Assembly (NCBI GenBank): GCA_918026815.1
Contig: CAKJVC010000207.1
Location: 62,001-126,000, forward strand
Length of the DNA: 64,000 bases
Reading direction: 5' to 3'
From: Chalara sp. BL73
Lineage: Eukaryota; Ascomycota; Leotiomycetes; Helotiales
Shown here piece by piece: positions 25,349 to 38,457 of the stretch (positions are counted from its first letter, which is position 1; each line of letters begins with the position of its first letter). The notes beneath the pieces were generated by a model. That model made no database searches, was not told the DNA's origin, and was given only the letters and a program-made list of their open reading frames with translations. The translations under genes were made by a program, and so were the position numbers.

Positions 25349-27757
25349 CGCGGAGGTAGTAAGTCTAATTTTGGATGGTATCTCATAAGCAACTGACTAT
25401 CTGAATGTGAATTGATGCCTGGCGTTCTATTCCTCAAGATGAGACCGAACGCTTTATTATATACCGGCAATATTCAGTTGTTAATGTGGTGGACACAGAA
25501 TTCAAGAAAGCTTAACAATAAAGCTTATCAAATTATTCTGTCCGATTGGTGCAGGTACAATTCTGCTGCTTCAGGCGCGCTCTTTAACGGCATTTGTGTG
25601 GTTGACGGAATTATTTAGTAGGTATAACCGGGATTGCAATAATATGATCTTTACAGTATTCGGTTACGAAACCGGGTTATTGAAACCAAATTTCCAGATT
25701 GTTTAGGATAGATACAGAAATAAACAAGGATCGCCTAGGCCATGTGACGGTGGTGTGTAATAGATATACGTTGAAACATGCCCCACATTTCTAGTTTGCG
25801 GGGAGACTCGACGGGTACGCAGGGCAGCCTAGACGTTCCTTAAGGGCAGTAGTCGAAAGTCCCGGAGAGTTGAGCCCAGTGGCTCTCTCCTAAGCTTTCA
25901 ATCCAAAATGAATGTTCGAAAAGCATCCTAATTGGAGGAATCTCTGCGGATTCGTACACAGAATATAGACCCCAGAGAGCTACTCACCTTATCGAGTATT
26001 CCACGCCATCGATCGAGAGTGAGTTGTCAGCTCAAGTACTTAGACCAAGGACTAAGCTAGGACATGCATAGGAGGATAAAAATTCAAGGCTAATATGATG
26101 AACAGATCCGAACATCAATTTCGAAGTAATGGCTAGAGCAACTGAAGAGCGGAAAATTTGTCGGGCGAAAGCATGTTGAGGTGAGAATAGGCATAGACTA
26201 GACTCGGTTACATCGGCCCGGCTATTCTGTGAAAGACGGCTAGATCTTAATCGCTTAAAGAAAAGGGACAATACTATCCAAAGACTACTCGTTTAAATTC
26301 GGTTTTTGTTTTTGCTACGTACCAACCTTATCCAGCAGGCTTTGTCCCTGCTAGGCGCTGTTGATAGGTTTAACCGAAAGTCAGTCACCGACAAGCTTTT
26401 ATTTTAACCTAAACTTTGGTATTTCTCGTTATTCTCGGCATCCGATAGGCCATAATAAAGCCATACTATGTCACGAGCGTGGGGAAGGCCCCCCATCGGA
26501 GGATCGAGCCGCCGAGAGGAGGAATCCATTCTAGCTTCAGCATGATGGCCTTGACGATAAAATAATGACCGGAGTTGCTACTACATGTGCAGAAAATTAG
26601 AGCCCCGCGGTGTGAATTGTCATATGTAGAGGATATCTTTGTAGGCTAAATTTAACTCTTAATTCATGCTCTTTTTACACACGGACAGAGTTTTGAACGC
26701 AGGTGGTGATAAGTACGGTGGTAACCATGGAATCCTAGAGCCAGTGATAACTTTCCGAGCCTCGTCAAAAGTTCAATCAGGCCCTGAGGCCCTAGGAAGG
26801 TTGCAATCCAGAAAGTGAATGGGCTTCTGCACGGTAACGAAGGGCCGTCATACCACGTTAATCAGGTGGCATGCCATCAAGGAAACCGAAACATAAACAC
26901 GCTATAGTTATGGCAACTCTGAAATCTTCCGAAAAGTAGATGAATAGTGTCACTGAAATGGCTCGTGGGTAACATAGTCGGGATTCTATCTTAGACCAAA
27001 TACATGCGAACGGAGCTCACCAAGTTACGATTTGATACTTTGCAACATTACTTGTATAATTTGTGCTTGGGATGCTTTTGGGATTAGACTTAGGCAAGAA
27101 AATTTACATAAGGATGGGTAGGGGACCAAAATGTGAGTACGAGGTCGATGGAAAGATGTGTCCCTACACTGAACCCATCCGATTCAACGCATCAACACCA
27201 TGGAGCATCTTACATCCCATACGTCTGAGTTTGGGTATCGAGCTCGCAGGCCAGGGATGCCTTCCATTCATTGTACAAGCGGGTCTAATGATATCATCCT
27301 CTGAAGGAGCAACCAAACTTGGTTTGAGGTTATCGAGACTTGGAATTTGGAAGCGGAGAATTTGGAGGAGAGAAGCTAGATGATATCAACTGAGGAAGGC
27401 ACTAGCAGAAAGTACTTAGTAGCATGTGTGGGGATTTAGGGTAGAGAAATGGATAGGTCTCGGAGGAGCTTGAACTTTTGGTCCATTAACATGCCTCCAT
27501 TCGGTTCTCAAAACCAGCAGTCATGCTGTTTATCATTATTCTGTGTCCATCATGCAACGATGATAACTGTCCATTATCTTTTCCTATTTGCAAACCTCGC
27601 AATGCTTACTCCCGCAGCAGAGGAAAACGACTTAAATGCAACGGCTATGGAATATCGTCAAAGGAAATTAAAAGGGTATAATACACATAAAACCGTAACC
27701 GCCGTGTATCAATCCACTAATATGACATCTTGTACTTTTGGGTATCATCACCCGTGC
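25349..27757. other. Intergenic, gene-poor
   Basis: 2.4 kb between the secreted protein and the CDP-DAG synthase gene. Short frames (for example near 27063 and 27449) lack an ATG or any family resemblance. No element ends were found. Confidence 0.45.
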
Positions 27758-29323
27758 CTACCTCTTCTGTACGACATTATTTAGACAATCAAGGACCTGT
27801 TCATCATGTCAGTAATTGTGACCGGGCAACGCCATTCGGCCAGACTTACGTTTTCAGCGAATACCCCTTGGTTCACAAGATGTTTGCTGATCCCCTTCAC
27901 CAGCTCTATTTGTTCCTCTGGGGTGAGACCCGTGATGACAGTCTCGATTACACCCCCAAGAGAGGCTTTATTGAGCGCAATGAAGCTGTGATAATACATG
28001 TAAGCAAAAAACCCCATAATGAATTGGCAGTCCATTCTGTCAGTGATGCCTCCATGGCCAGGAATGCTATCCCCGAAATCTTTAATCTTGAACGTGCGCT
28101 TGAGCCCAGAAGCAAAGAAACCCCCGAATGGTGCTATCAATGAGGCGAAAGTAGCGAAAATGAGGATGTGACCTTGCATAGGCGCCATGGTGAGGGTCTT
28201 GAAGTAAGGAAACCAAATTGGTAGCTGGTAGACATGAGGGAAAAAAACTGGGTTTGGTGTGCACTCCAGGCCAGTGAAAATGTTTGCTCCGAGGTCCTGT
28301 AGGTGTCAGCGACAAGAAAGCCACTTATTGTTAAATTCATATCTTACATTCACTGGACAGATAAAGTACTTATATCGCATCAATAAATTGGTCATGCCGA
28401 CTCCGAAGATGACAGTCAGAATCCAAGCTCCCACAAATCCTTCCACGGTCTTTTTAGGGGACAACTTGATCAGTTGTGTGCGACCAAAGGTGATCCCACA
28501 GAGATATGCAAAAATATCATTGCAGATGACAAGAGACACTGGCAAGAAAAACCAGATCATGCCCTCAAACACATTGTTCATGATAAAGTGTGCCTGAACC
28601 ACAATCAAGTATAGAGCCATGTGAGTCCATGCAAACTGCGTAAACTGGAACTTGTAATGCCCGGCTTGTAGAGAAGTAACGAAAAACACAAAACCTATGC
28701 TACATTAGTATATACACCAAGCCTAGATGGAATTTTATCTACCAATTGTGTAGAGCATAAAGCTAATAAACCGGTGATGGGTCGCGAATGGAAGTAACAC
28801 CTTATCGACTAGAACGATGTGCTTGAAGTAGTATATCACGCTTTCGCCATATAAAAAGTACATTGTCGTCGCTAACCAGTACCAATTCAATGCCTTTGTA
28901 AATCGTAATCGTCGAGCTCGACTGGGAACGCTAGCGATGGCTATCACCTCCTTAAAGGATATGATCTGTATAGCTGTAACAATCGCAATGATGTAGATGT
29001 GTCCCATAAACATTGACGCAAAGAATCCGCCAATCATGACAAACGTCCATATCGACCGAGTGATAAAAGTCTGCTTCTTCTTCTCATACTCGGAAGGCTC
29101 GGCTGGTGCGGGCTACCAAGCATTTAATTAGCATATCTCCTCCAAAGCTGGCAGAAGTGTTGCGGTATCTTACGTCCAACAGTTTATCCTTTGCTTCCCT
29201 TAGAGGCGAGCCTGGTTCTGATGCTGCCTCACTGATGTCTGAGAAACTACTCCGCCTGCCATCGACACCAGTTGCAGTACCATTTCGATGAGGGAACTTG
29301 ACGCCACGACGTGGTTTAGCCAT
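27758..29323 (-). CDS. cds1: Phosphatidate cytidylyltransferase (CDP-diacylglycerol synthase)
   Basis: There are five exons, 29323-29174, 29112-28743, 28694-28348, 28296-27850 and 27796-27758, giving 450 residues. The enzyme converts phosphatidic acid and CTP to CDP-diacylglycerol in the ER, feeding phosphatidylinositol and phosphatidylserine synthesis. The PROSITE-type signature is intact near the C-terminal third: SGLKRTFKIKDFGDSIPGHG, directly followed by GITDRMD. Other family text includes FEGMIWFFLPVSLVICNDIF, KTVEGFVGAW and APFGGFFASG, plus several transmembrane helices. The N-terminus is basic and Ser-rich with MAKPRRGVKFPHRN. The last 13 codons come from a small exon behind a 53-nt intron (GTAAGT donor). 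Reading through that donor instead would give a 25-residue alternative tail. It is divergent from the checkpoint gene, with a 518-bp shared promoter. Confidence 0.93.
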
Positions 29324-29841
29324 GGTATAGGTTATATGAAGCTTGTTGACGCTATACCCCTAAAAATCAGTTGTGTCGCAAATGCGGATATCAAGTCGAC
29401 GTCAATCGCGCTTGCGTTCGCAATCTGCAATCAAGATTCTTCTTCTTCTAAATATCTGTATGGCGCAGATCAGATAAAGTGAATGCCGAATATGGCAAGG
29501 AGCGATAAATGTTTGTCTGAGGGTATGGGTGCATCTGTGATTGTTGTAGCCTTCGTGAAGTTGTCGACCGTGACGTAGGATTAGGAGCCTTCGCTGTCTT
29601 TCCTGTATGGAGCCACATCCGCTTGTCGTTTGGCAGCTCCAATCGAATCTCCCGCCATCAATGTCAAGCCGGCACGGATATTAATTGTTCCGTGGCCCGG
29701 AGTTTGTGGCTTGTGCGGCGGCCGCTTCCGGCTATCAAACCGCGACATTCCCATTAAAGAAAATACGCGTTCAGTTTGAGAGCCACAACCATGGCAGATT
29801 CATGACTCGCTCAACCATGAATCTGAAGCTACATTCATGGG
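29324..29841. promoter_or_regulatory. Divergent promoter between CDP-DAG synthase and Rad26/ATRIP genes
   Basis: This 518-bp spacer separates two divergent housekeeping-type genes. No clear TATA box or known operator was identified. Confidence 0.4.
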
Positions 29842-32222
29842 ATGGCCAGCTATCAAGATGGAGAAAACAATTTCTCCGATGATGATCTGGACGACTTGCC
29901 TCCCAATACCTTGGCAGAACTAGAGAACAATGCCATTCAGTTCACCCAAATTGCGGCCGGTGCAACTCAGCCTCCTCGCAAGCCTGCTCCCTCATCTGAC
30001 TATGGCGATGATTTTGATGATGAGGATCTAGACGACGCTGTTGTTGTGGACGAATCGCGCAGTGTGCCAACCGTACTTCCAAACAATATTCGTGGCGCTA
30101 CAGTACCTTCAATACAGAGATCACAATATGTCCCGCAAGGGTCTCACTACAGGAGCAATGCTGGATTGATCAACCAACAGCGACCTGGAGCCTCTCTATT
30201 CAACCCACCACAACGGACCGATCTAGCTCAGTCGCAACGAGAAGTTCCAGTACAATGGAGCCAAAGCACCAAGAGAGATCGGCCTGCCGGTGGTGCTGTA
30301 AGCCTATTGCGCCAGATTGAAGAGGTTAGAAAATTTATAGGCTCTAAGATCAATGCTAATTGGAGAATAGTTACAACAAAGAAACAAGGCTCTTGAACAA
30401 AATCTTACGGCGAAAACTGGCGAAGTTGCTATTGTCCGGAGTAAACAGGAGAAGGAGGCTAGAGAACATGAACGGGAGCTCAATGCAGTACGAAAGCTAA
30501 ACGAGGAGAAGCTAGCAAAACAAAAGAAGGAGCTTGAAGCGGCTCGAATTGCTGCGAATAATGCTGCGACAGAACGAGATTTTTTTAAGCAGGATTTAGC
30601 GGAGTTGGAAAGAGTCCGGAAGCTGAATAAGGCTGTGGAGAGGAAGGATGCGACTACCACTCCCAGAAAAAGGAAGGCTCTTCCACATAGAGACGGTTTT
30701 GATGATGATGAGATCGAGATTATTTCGCCATCCAAGTTATCTCCATCTAAGCCCAAGTCACGAAATGGGACGCCAACCAAGCCAGGGAAACGTAAACGGA
30801 AGGCCACTGACAGTCCCGCCAGTGTACTAGACGTCCATGTAGAGGAAATTCCAGAGGTTACAGAACAGAAACTACCGGTATTAGATGAGACCATATTAGC
30901 GAAACTGGGAATACAAGATGACCGATTTGATGTATAAAATCTCTTTACCCTTTCTACGAGGAGTTTGCTAATTTGACAAGTTTCTTGGGATCATATTAGA
31001 CCATCGGCCCAGCAAGGGGCATCTACGAACAATTGAAGCTTTAGCTCAATACTCTCTACCATCATCGAAGGATGAGTCACTGGCTTCAATCATACTAGGG
31101 AAGATACCGACATTGGGACTAAAGAAACCGACCGATCTTCCTGTGCAATTCTGCGAGCTTCTTATATCATTGTGGGCGAAGTGCTTTGAAGAGAATTATG
31201 TTTGTATCCTTCTCTTAAATTTTCGTAGTTGCTAACGAAATCTAGCTCAAACCACTGTACCTCTTCATTGATGTGGTGTCGCTTGCATTAGAACTCAGAA
31301 CTCTCACTATTGCACCTCATATTATTGATAGTCTCATTCCTCTACTACAAACGACAGTAGATAAGGTCGTCATTCCCAGATTCTATAGAAAGCCAGTAGG
31401 AGATTACGAAGAGGTTATTGATGTTGGGGTCTATCTTTCCGTTCTGCACCTTACAGCACTTGGTTGCATGTCGGAACAAGAACATATCATTCGATTCTGG
31501 AGGCTGGTACGGCTCGATTTTATACTTCTATGCTTGAGCCAAAATCAGCCACTTGAGCATTTTTACCTTATGCTCAAAATTCTGAGCACGAGTGTTATGC
31601 GAGAGTCATTTGGGAACATCGATCCCAGCAGACAGACGCTAGACGCGCGTTATATCATCGACCGTCTCACATATCCCCTCTTTCAGGTGCCATATCAACC
31701 TACCGTAGACGTACGACTAGAGCCACATGTTTTACTTTCCTTACGATTGGCTTGCTTGCATCTATTGACAAGTATGACAAGGAGCCCTTTCGCGACTGCA
31801 GCACTCGCAGAGCATCAAACTACATTGGGTCGTTTAGTATGTTTAATGAGCGACACTTTGGATATACTCTATGATCACCAAGCAGGACACGAATTAAGGT
31901 ATGCCGCCACTTTTTGTATCAATCAACATTCGCATAATTGACCAATGATGTTAGTGGCCAGATACTCACTCTCGCAACACGTCTCCTATACCACCTCGTC
32001 ACCAAACACCCACAAATCAATATTCAACAGAAACTTACTGAGGTGCCTGGTGGGCCACAGAAATATCTACTTGTTCTCGCCAGGCTGAATTTCTCAGAGG
32101 ACGATCTGGTTTTGGAAAGAGCTATTGGAGATGATATTCAAGGACTGGCGTTGGAAATGCTGGAGAGTGCTGTGACACCGGAAGAAGGCGATAAGATATT
32201 CGAGGCATTTTTGAGTGGATAA
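29842..32222 (+). CDS. DNA-damage checkpoint protein, Rad26/UvsD (ATRIP) family
   Basis: There are five exons, 29842-30324, 30371-30931, 30981-31199, 31246-31898 and 31955-32222, giving 727 residues. The N-terminus is acidic (FSDDDLDDLPPNTLAELENN), which matches fungal Rad26/UvsD. A Gln/Pro-rich segment follows, then a long coiled coil starting LLRQIEE/LQQRNKALEQN and continuing through LNEEKLAKQKKELEAA. A basic Pro/Ser region with nuclear-type signals (TPRKRK, KPGKRKRK) comes next, followed by a large helical C-terminal domain (LDHRPSKGHLRTIEALAQYS onward). ATRIP-type proteins bind RPA-coated single-stranded DNA and recruit the ATR/Mec1 kinase (UvsB in Aspergillus). The spliced joins at 30371 and 31955 restore the frame exactly. 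The start codon is the first ATG in frame. Confidence 0.85.
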
Positions 32223-33981
32223 ACAGCAGTGGATAAACTTCCGATGAGAGGTGATTCCGACCCTTCCTCGATATCAGTGCTAGGCAATAAAAGCATGTGC
32301 CCATACTGAAATATGTCCGACCAGTGCCTGAATAGGCCCGAACGGATACACGATTTCAGGGTGCTCTTGGTCATTGTTTCCATGTAAATGAACAGTACGC
32401 AAAAGCACACTGGGCCGCATGTCTTACGTATCTTGAAATTCAGGTCTACGGCTTGGTTTTGTGGGCAAGGCACGCAGAAGTGGTGTGCGAGGATCCAGGC
32501 TTTCGCAAGATGTAAGTCCCGATGACAGAAGTCCCCACGAAAGTAGCTCTACTTGTTTGGGGTATAGATAACGGCTTGTCTTTCATGGGTGATCCTAGCA
32601 TATATTGGATGATATCAAAGCACAAAGGATAATATACCGATGATATTGAAGAATGAGACATGCCATTCAATACTCTCTTATACGTCTGAAGTCCTGATAG
32701 TAAATACTCTGTACGCCAATAGCTAATCTCTTGGTCATATATAACGCCTAAAATAGTCTTAACGAATCTTAAGGGCATGCCATTTTCTGTAAAACTAGTT
32801 GTCGAACCTGATAAACAATGCATTATCTGGTCTCGAATCCTCCACTACGGTGATATGAGCGTCCAACTTCTCAGAAGATCTTACGCTGACCCGACCTAAA
32901 GGCTTGTATAAAGGGTTATTTTATTCCAAATAAACAACGGTCCACTCGAGTGAGCGCTTGGTACTTGTTCCTAGCTCACAGTACTTGGGTATGGCATTTA
33001 TCTTGTGATTTATAACACGCTCGTAATATCTAAGTTTGGAGCAGGGAATTTTAAGTCTGGGTACATCATAATGAGATAGCTGGTTTCAAGTTGAACAGAA
33101 TGTTTGGACCCAGTTTGTGGATGTGTATTAAAGGTGCGGTTACAGGACACACGTTGGTATAGCCTAAGCTATCTATTTTATTGTTGTCTTCGTCACAGCC
33201 AGCAGACACGAATTTATGGTATTAAACATAGGTCTGCAGAGTTTAGAACCCACGCAGCATATTTGCAAATACGATAGCGTAATATCAGCTGAGTTCACTC
33301 CACGTGCGTGATAGGTAAACAATATTCATCGTTGATCAGGAGGGCTTTGAACTTGTCGTTGCCTAACTAAATTCACTAAGCAGGAGTTTCTGTTGGAACA
33401 GGGTCACCTGGCATTCACGAGCAACGTTGTCGCAATTTGTGGATGCTTGCAGCTGAAGACTGAAAGACAGGCTGCAGGAGAAATGCATGCGGTGGCACCA
33501 GAACAAGAAGGGCAAAACATGTGCCAAGCACCCTCTAATGGTGGTAATGAATTTTAAAGTCACGTGTGTTACTCCAGTGCCACAGAGAGTTTGGTCTTGG
33601 CGTGTCCTGGTTTTGTGGAGCCAAATAAATCTTGGCTGGCAAGGATGGTTCCACAACTGACGTCGTTTGTGTAGCACTGCTCGACAGTTCTGGTATTTAG
33701 CACTGATGCCAACTTAATGAACCTTGGATGAGTAGTAAGAAGTCGATGCGTGATGCAACGGAACACGGTACCACCACCTTAGAAGGCGAATATACGTGTT
33801 CTTCTTTAATCCTTCATCATTCATTTCGTCTCTTTCTTCGCTTTGCTGTCTCTTCTCTCCTTCTCTTCCTCTCTCTTTTCCATGAGCAACCACAGCTTGA
33901 TTGCTGGCACATTCTTCTCCTACACAGTCAATTTTAGTTACAGATTGAAAGTTCTGGCCACGCTGACACGTTTAAAGAACT
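32223..33981. other. Intergenic
   Basis: 1.76 kb. A 125-codon minus-strand frame at 32446-32823 has no recognisable feature and is not called. The last 250 bases are pyrimidine-rich and look like a leader of the next gene. Confidence 0.45.
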
Positions 33982-36900
33982 ATGTCTGCTACTGACTTTA
34001 CCGAGGAAGCCGGTCGTAGAGACTATAAGGCTCCATACTCGAGAAATCACCCTATTCCAACCATACAGAAATATCGGGAACACAGAGGCGAGCTCGATGA
34101 GCAGCAGAGACAGGCAGAGATTGCACAGCATTCTGATGAAGATGAATCGAAAACAAAGCGGGCATTCGAGTCGGTGAAGACGATATTTAGAGACGAAGAC
34201 AAAAAGAAGCTAGCTGGAAATCCATACCCTACTGCGAATCGAAACACCGAAGCAGTAGATGGCGGGCCCGGGGAGCACGATTCTAGCATACCTGGGCCGC
34301 CATCGAAAGGTGAAGGGCATAACGGCGCCGATAACTCAGAAGGCGGAGAGACCGCGGGGTCTTCCGTATATTCAGACGATAAACCTAAGGACAAGGAAGG
34401 CAACCCGGATCAAACAGTAACCGAGAAGGTGGCAGGCATGGTTGATCCTAAGGAGAAACGCAAGGCAATGAAGCATAACGAGCGTGGCGATGGAGGTCGT
34501 GTTGTAACCGATCCAGTCACGCATCTACCGCTGGTGATTCGAGACTCGACAGAGAAAGATATGAGACGCACTCCGGAAAATGAACCCGCTCCAGGAAGCT
34601 CATCGAGGACAGCTACAGGCATTAGCGGAGCTTCAAAATCAAGAGCGAAGCTTGACGCGGAGAACGACGAAATGCAGCAGAGCTATAATGGTATGCAGAG
34701 GGTCTTTCCATCTCCATCATTCGATGACATCAAAGCGGAGTTGTTCAGGACCTTCCAGCTTGCCCTGGGTATTTCCATAGCAAGCACTGTGATGCTTGCC
34801 ACATTGGTTGTTATCTCAATCATAATCCTTGGATCTAATTTTCATGTTGACATATCTAAATCAAATTCACGGTGGGACCAGCAGACTCGACTCTTTATCC
34901 CACTCTGCGTAACTATTATTCTCGCAGGAGGCTTCGGAGTTGGCTTGATACTTAGCATCCGAGGATGGCTTGGTAAAAAAGTCGAGAGTATATGGGAAGA
35001 TGAAGTATGGGATGCTGCACGGATTGACGAACAAAAGACAAACGACACCGAGGATAAACTTCCCGAGTCTGTCGCCTGGATGAATGGCATCCTCGCATCT
35101 GTTTGGCCACTAATCAACCCCGATTTATTTGTTTCCGTTGTAGATATGCTGGAAGATGTTATGCAGGCTAGTTTACCAAAGATCATTAAAATGGTCAGTG
35201 TTGATGATCTCGGCCAAGGGAGCGAAGCGATTCGGATCTTGGGCATACGATGGCTTCCTACTGGTGCCGCTAGCCAAACTGTTGATGAAGACGGAAACTT
35301 GCAGGAGGCGAGTCATAATAATACAAACGACAGAGCAGTTCCTGGCCAAGGGGAGGAGGATAAGCAAGATGATGACGCGGATGGTGACCAGCCCTCTGAA
35401 AGCAAGAAGAGAAATCAAAAGAAGGAACAAAAAGAACAAGAATCACAAGCTATGCGAGAAGGAATGGAGGCAGAGCAAGGGGATTTTGTCAACATGGAGC
35501 TTGCATTCTCGTATCGCGCTCGATCGTCTGGAAAATCTATAAAATCGAAAGCAAAGAATGCACATCTATACCTCAAGTTTTACCTACCAGGTGGCATGTT
35601 TGTACCCGTATGGGTGGAGCTTCGTGGTATTATCGGTACTATGCGAGTCCGGCTACAGCTGACGCCAGATCCGCCATTCTTTAGTCTCTGTACCTTGTCC
35701 TTTCTTGGTCAACCACGTGCAGATCTGTCATGTGTTCCATTGTCAAAGCACCTCCCCAACTTGATGGATTTCCCTCTTATCTCGTCGTTTGTACAATCGT
35801 CAATTGATGCAGCGCTCGCCGAATATGTTGCACCGAAAAGTCTCACATTGGACTTGAAAGACATGCTCATCGGTGACGATTTTAAGAAGGATACTGTAGC
35901 ACGTGGCGTGATCAGGATCTTTATTAGGTCTGCCAAAGATTTCAAAGAAGGGGATGGCGGTATCGGGCCGTTGAGCGGCTCGAGTGACTCGTATGTGACA
36001 TGTTCGTGGGGCAAATTTGGTAAAACCGTTTCCTCCACTCGGATCATAGAAGATGAACAAATTCCAGTATGGAACGAGTGGGCATATATTCCTGTAACAC
36101 CCGAAGAGCTTAATGCTGAGGAGAAACTTCGGGTTCAGCTATGGGATTCGGACAAGCACACCGCCGACGATGACCTAGGACGAGTAGAGGTAGATCTAAA
36201 AGAGCTAATGAATAGCCCGGCCACCAAGAACAAAATGGCTGAACGTGAAGATCGGTTCAAAGGACAAGATCCAGACGAGAACATGCCTGGAACTCTATCA
36301 TGGGCAGTTGGCTATTTCGCCAAGAATCGAATCACAGACGAACAACTTGCCAACCAAACTGAGGATACATCTATTAGAACCAGAGAAGAGCTCAAGGGAC
36401 GTGTTTGTGTGACAGCAGAGAAGAAGCTACGGGAAGCTACAGCCCACGATGAGCGCAAGGAAATCGAACAGCAGAAGGTGCAAGACTACAAAGAGCGCGA
36501 GGATGCTCTAATATGCGCATCACCTCCTGATTCGACGTATCCTAGTGGTATTCTGTCTATTCAGATCCATAATATCACCGGACTTGAGGTTGAACAGCTG
36601 CAAAAGCGTGACAGACACAACAAAAACGACGATGGAGACCGGGAAGACGAAGCTGAGCAGTCAGATGATTTACCGAGCAGTTACTGTACCATTATTCTGA
36701 ACCACAAGAAGATATTTATGACACGAACCAAACCTAAGAATGCCAAACCTTTCTTCAATGCAGGAACAGAGCGTTTCATTCGCAATTGGAAGACAGCCGA
36801 GGTCATGGTGAGCGTAAGGGATAGCAAGGAAGGCGAGAATGACGCTCTTCTTGGCATTGTATGGTTACCCCTGGCCAGAGTATTCGAAAAACGAAGCCAA

Positions 36901-37950
36901 ATTGAAAATACATATCGTTTAGTAGGAGGAATAGGCTTTGGCCGAGCGAGAATCTCGCTGGTTTTCCGGAGTGTCGAATTAAAACTACCGAAAGAACTCC
37001 TCGGTTGGGAGTATGGCACATTGGAGATTAAAGCGCCTGCACAACTTAAAGGTAGTGCACCAGATCTGCAAAATCATCGTATTAAGTTTCGAACGAATTT
37101 GTCTCATGCTAAAATGGTACCGGATAGCGGACAATGGCGGCCAAAGCACGACAGAGAATCCCTCTTTCTTCCCTGCCGCAATCGCTATTCTGCGCCTCTC
37201 ATTCTTGAATTCCGCAAATCGAGCCTCGGGCCTGATTCGACACCCGCTTTTGCTGTTTTCTGGATTTCGGAAATTCCTGATGACGAAGAACAAACACTTT
37301 CGATCAAAGTGTGGAAAGGTGGAAAGAATAATATCAAGCGAGCTAGCGCATGCAGCGAATACAAAGGTTTGGAAAATGGCGAGCAGTCCATTGCGGAGAT
37401 TGAGATTAAGCTGAAGTTCTGGCGTGGACTAAGCGGTTACCATAAGAGCTACGCTCAGAAGGAGAAAAGTGGTAACATGAGAGATGTTATGGAAGTGTTG
37501 GATACTGCCAACGATGAAACTGGGCGTGGAGATTCCGACGGCGAATATGCCGATGACAGTGAAGATAGTACTGACTCTGAAGATCAATCGAGATCCCGCT
37601 CAGGCAAGCCCAACAAACTTAAGAGCGGCACCAACGATACTGACTCCTCGTCATCGGACGATGACGAGCACGAGCCCACTAACAACCCGATTAAGATGGT
37701 AAAACAGAAAGCACAGGATCTGGTGGAGAAGCGACAGGCATCAGATGATGGGTCTCGTGGCGCGATAGCCCAGGTCAACGACTATAAAGATCATCGAAAA
37801 CAGCTACATAGAAAGCATCGCGGTATCATGCAGTGGAAAGGCGCACGGGTTGCAGAGTATGCGGGAGGTAAGATAAGAAGAGGAAAGGGGCGTATGGGAG
37901 ATTTATTTGAACACAGCGAGAAAGACTCCGGAATTGAGCGGGAGGTATGA
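33982..37950 (+). CDS. SMP/C2-domain lipid-transfer protein, Mug190-like (tricalbin-type)
   Basis: This intronless frame gives 1322 residues. The order is: a disordered charged N-terminus (1-250); two adjacent transmembrane helices (about 258-283, around TFQLALGISIASTVMLATLV, and about 304-326); an SMP lipid-binding domain starting near 362 (AWMNGILASVWPLINPDLF) and interrupted by an acidic low-complexity insert; a first C2 domain near 642-760 (SDSYVTCSWGKFGKTVSSTR, LWDSDKHTADDDLGRV); a second, less canonical C2 near 853-990; and an acidic Asp/Ser tail with a basic end. This architecture is that of S. pombe Mug190 and tricalbin/extended-synaptotagmin proteins, which tether the ER to the plasma membrane and move lipids. 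The Asp-rich Ca2+-binding loops look more complete in the first C2. Confidence 0.87.
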   Translation: MSATDFTEEAGRRDYKAPYSRNHPIPTIQKYREHRGELDEQQRQAEIAQHSDEDESKTKRAFESVKTIFRDEDKKKLAGNPYPTANRNTEAVDGGPGEHDSSIPGPPSKGEGHNGADNSEGGETAGSSVYSDDKPKDKEGNPDQTVTEKVAGMVDPKEKRKAMKHNERGDGGRVVTDPVTHLPLVIRDSTEKDMRRTPENEPAPGSSSRTATGISGASKSRAKLDAENDEMQQSYNGMQRVFPSPSFDDIKAELFRTFQLALGISIASTVMLATLVVISIIILGSNFHVDISKSNSRWDQQTRLFIPLCVTIILAGGFGVGLILSIRGWLGKKVESIWEDEVWDAARIDEQKTNDTEDKLPESVAWMNGILASVWPLINPDLFVSVVDMLEDVMQASLPKIIKMVSVDDLGQGSEAIRILGIRWLPTGAASQTVDEDGNLQEASHNNTNDRAVPGQGEEDKQDDDADGDQPSESKKRNQKKEQKEQESQAMREGMEAEQGDFVNMELAFSYRARSSGKSIKSKAKNAHLYLKFYLPGGMFVPVWVELRGIIGTMRVRLQLTPDPPFFSLCTLSFLGQPRADLSCVPLSKHLPNLMDFPLISSFVQSSIDAALAEYVAPKSLTLDLKDMLIGDDFKKDTVARGVIRIFIRSAKDFKEGDGGIGPLSGSSDSYVTCSWGKFGKTVSSTRIIEDEQIPVWNEWAYIPVTPEELNAEEKLRVQLWDSDKHTADDDLGRVEVDLKELMNSPATKNKMAEREDRFKGQDPDENMPGTLSWAVGYFAKNRITDEQLANQTEDTSIRTREELKGRVCVTAEKKLREATAHDERKEIEQQKVQDYKEREDALICASPPDSTYPSGILSIQIHNITGLEVEQLQKRDRHNKNDDGDREDEAEQSDDLPSSYCTIILNHKKIFMTRTKPKNAKPFFNAGTERFIRNWKTAEVMVSVRDSKEGENDALLGIVWLPLARVFEKRSQIENTYRLVGGIGFGRARISLVFRSVELKLPKELLGWEYGTLEIKAPAQLKGSAPDLQNHRIKFRTNLSHAKMVPDSGQWRPKHDRESLFLPCRNRYSAPLILEFRKSSLGPDSTPAFAVFWISEIPDDEEQTLSIKVWKGGKNNIKRASACSEYKGLENGEQSIAEIEIKLKFWRGLSGYHKSYAQKEKSGNMRDVMEVLDTANDETGRGDSDGEYADDSEDSTDSEDQSRSRSGKPNKLKSGTNDTDSSSSDDDEHEPTNNPIKMVKQKAQDLVEKRQASDDGSRGAIAQVNDYKDHRKQLHRKHRGIMQWKGARVAEYAGGKIRRGKGRMGDLFEHSEKDSGIEREV

Positions 37951-38457
37951 TCATTTACATCCAATGATTGATGCAGAGTGCACAATGTGTCTAAGTATGG
38001 AAGCGCCATAATGCATCCGACTTTATTGATATCGTTTTACTTGAGTTTCTAGCAACTCAATGAGTCTTGAGATTTGCTTTCTTATATCTCCCAGGCTTTG
38101 TAACCTGACGTTCGTGGGTTCTTATTGGTGGACTTGTGGTATTTTCCCCCTGGGTCTAACGAACATGGCAACAATTTCGGCTCGCTGAAGACTGCACCGA
38201 GCTATATTGCCCTTGCTTTATACCCCGCGAAACTCCCCACACGCTCCGCGATTCAACGTCATTTCGAGTCCCATCCACAGCGACACGCCAATTATTCATG
38301 TAAATGGAATGCTTGGTAAAGTACCGAAAGAGTGGAAGACACGGGGAAGAAGTTCTTCCAATCCAACACGGTTCGTCACGCTGCAGGTACAAAATCAACC
38401 TCCGCCCAAGTGCTATCCCCTCCCTAAAGGTAGGACTGATGCGTAATTTTCATAATC
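37951..38457. other. Intergenic / promoter of rhamnogalacturonan lyase
   Basis: 507 bp between two same-strand genes. No operator was recognised with confidence. Confidence 0.4.

Noticed and set aside
27063..27383. 106-codon plus-strand frame in the 25.3-27.7 kb spacer
   Set aside because: It begins at GTG rather than ATG and has no protein features.
32446..32823. 125-codon minus-strand frame downstream of the Rad26-like gene
   Set aside because: Non-ATG upstream context, no motif and no continuing exon found.
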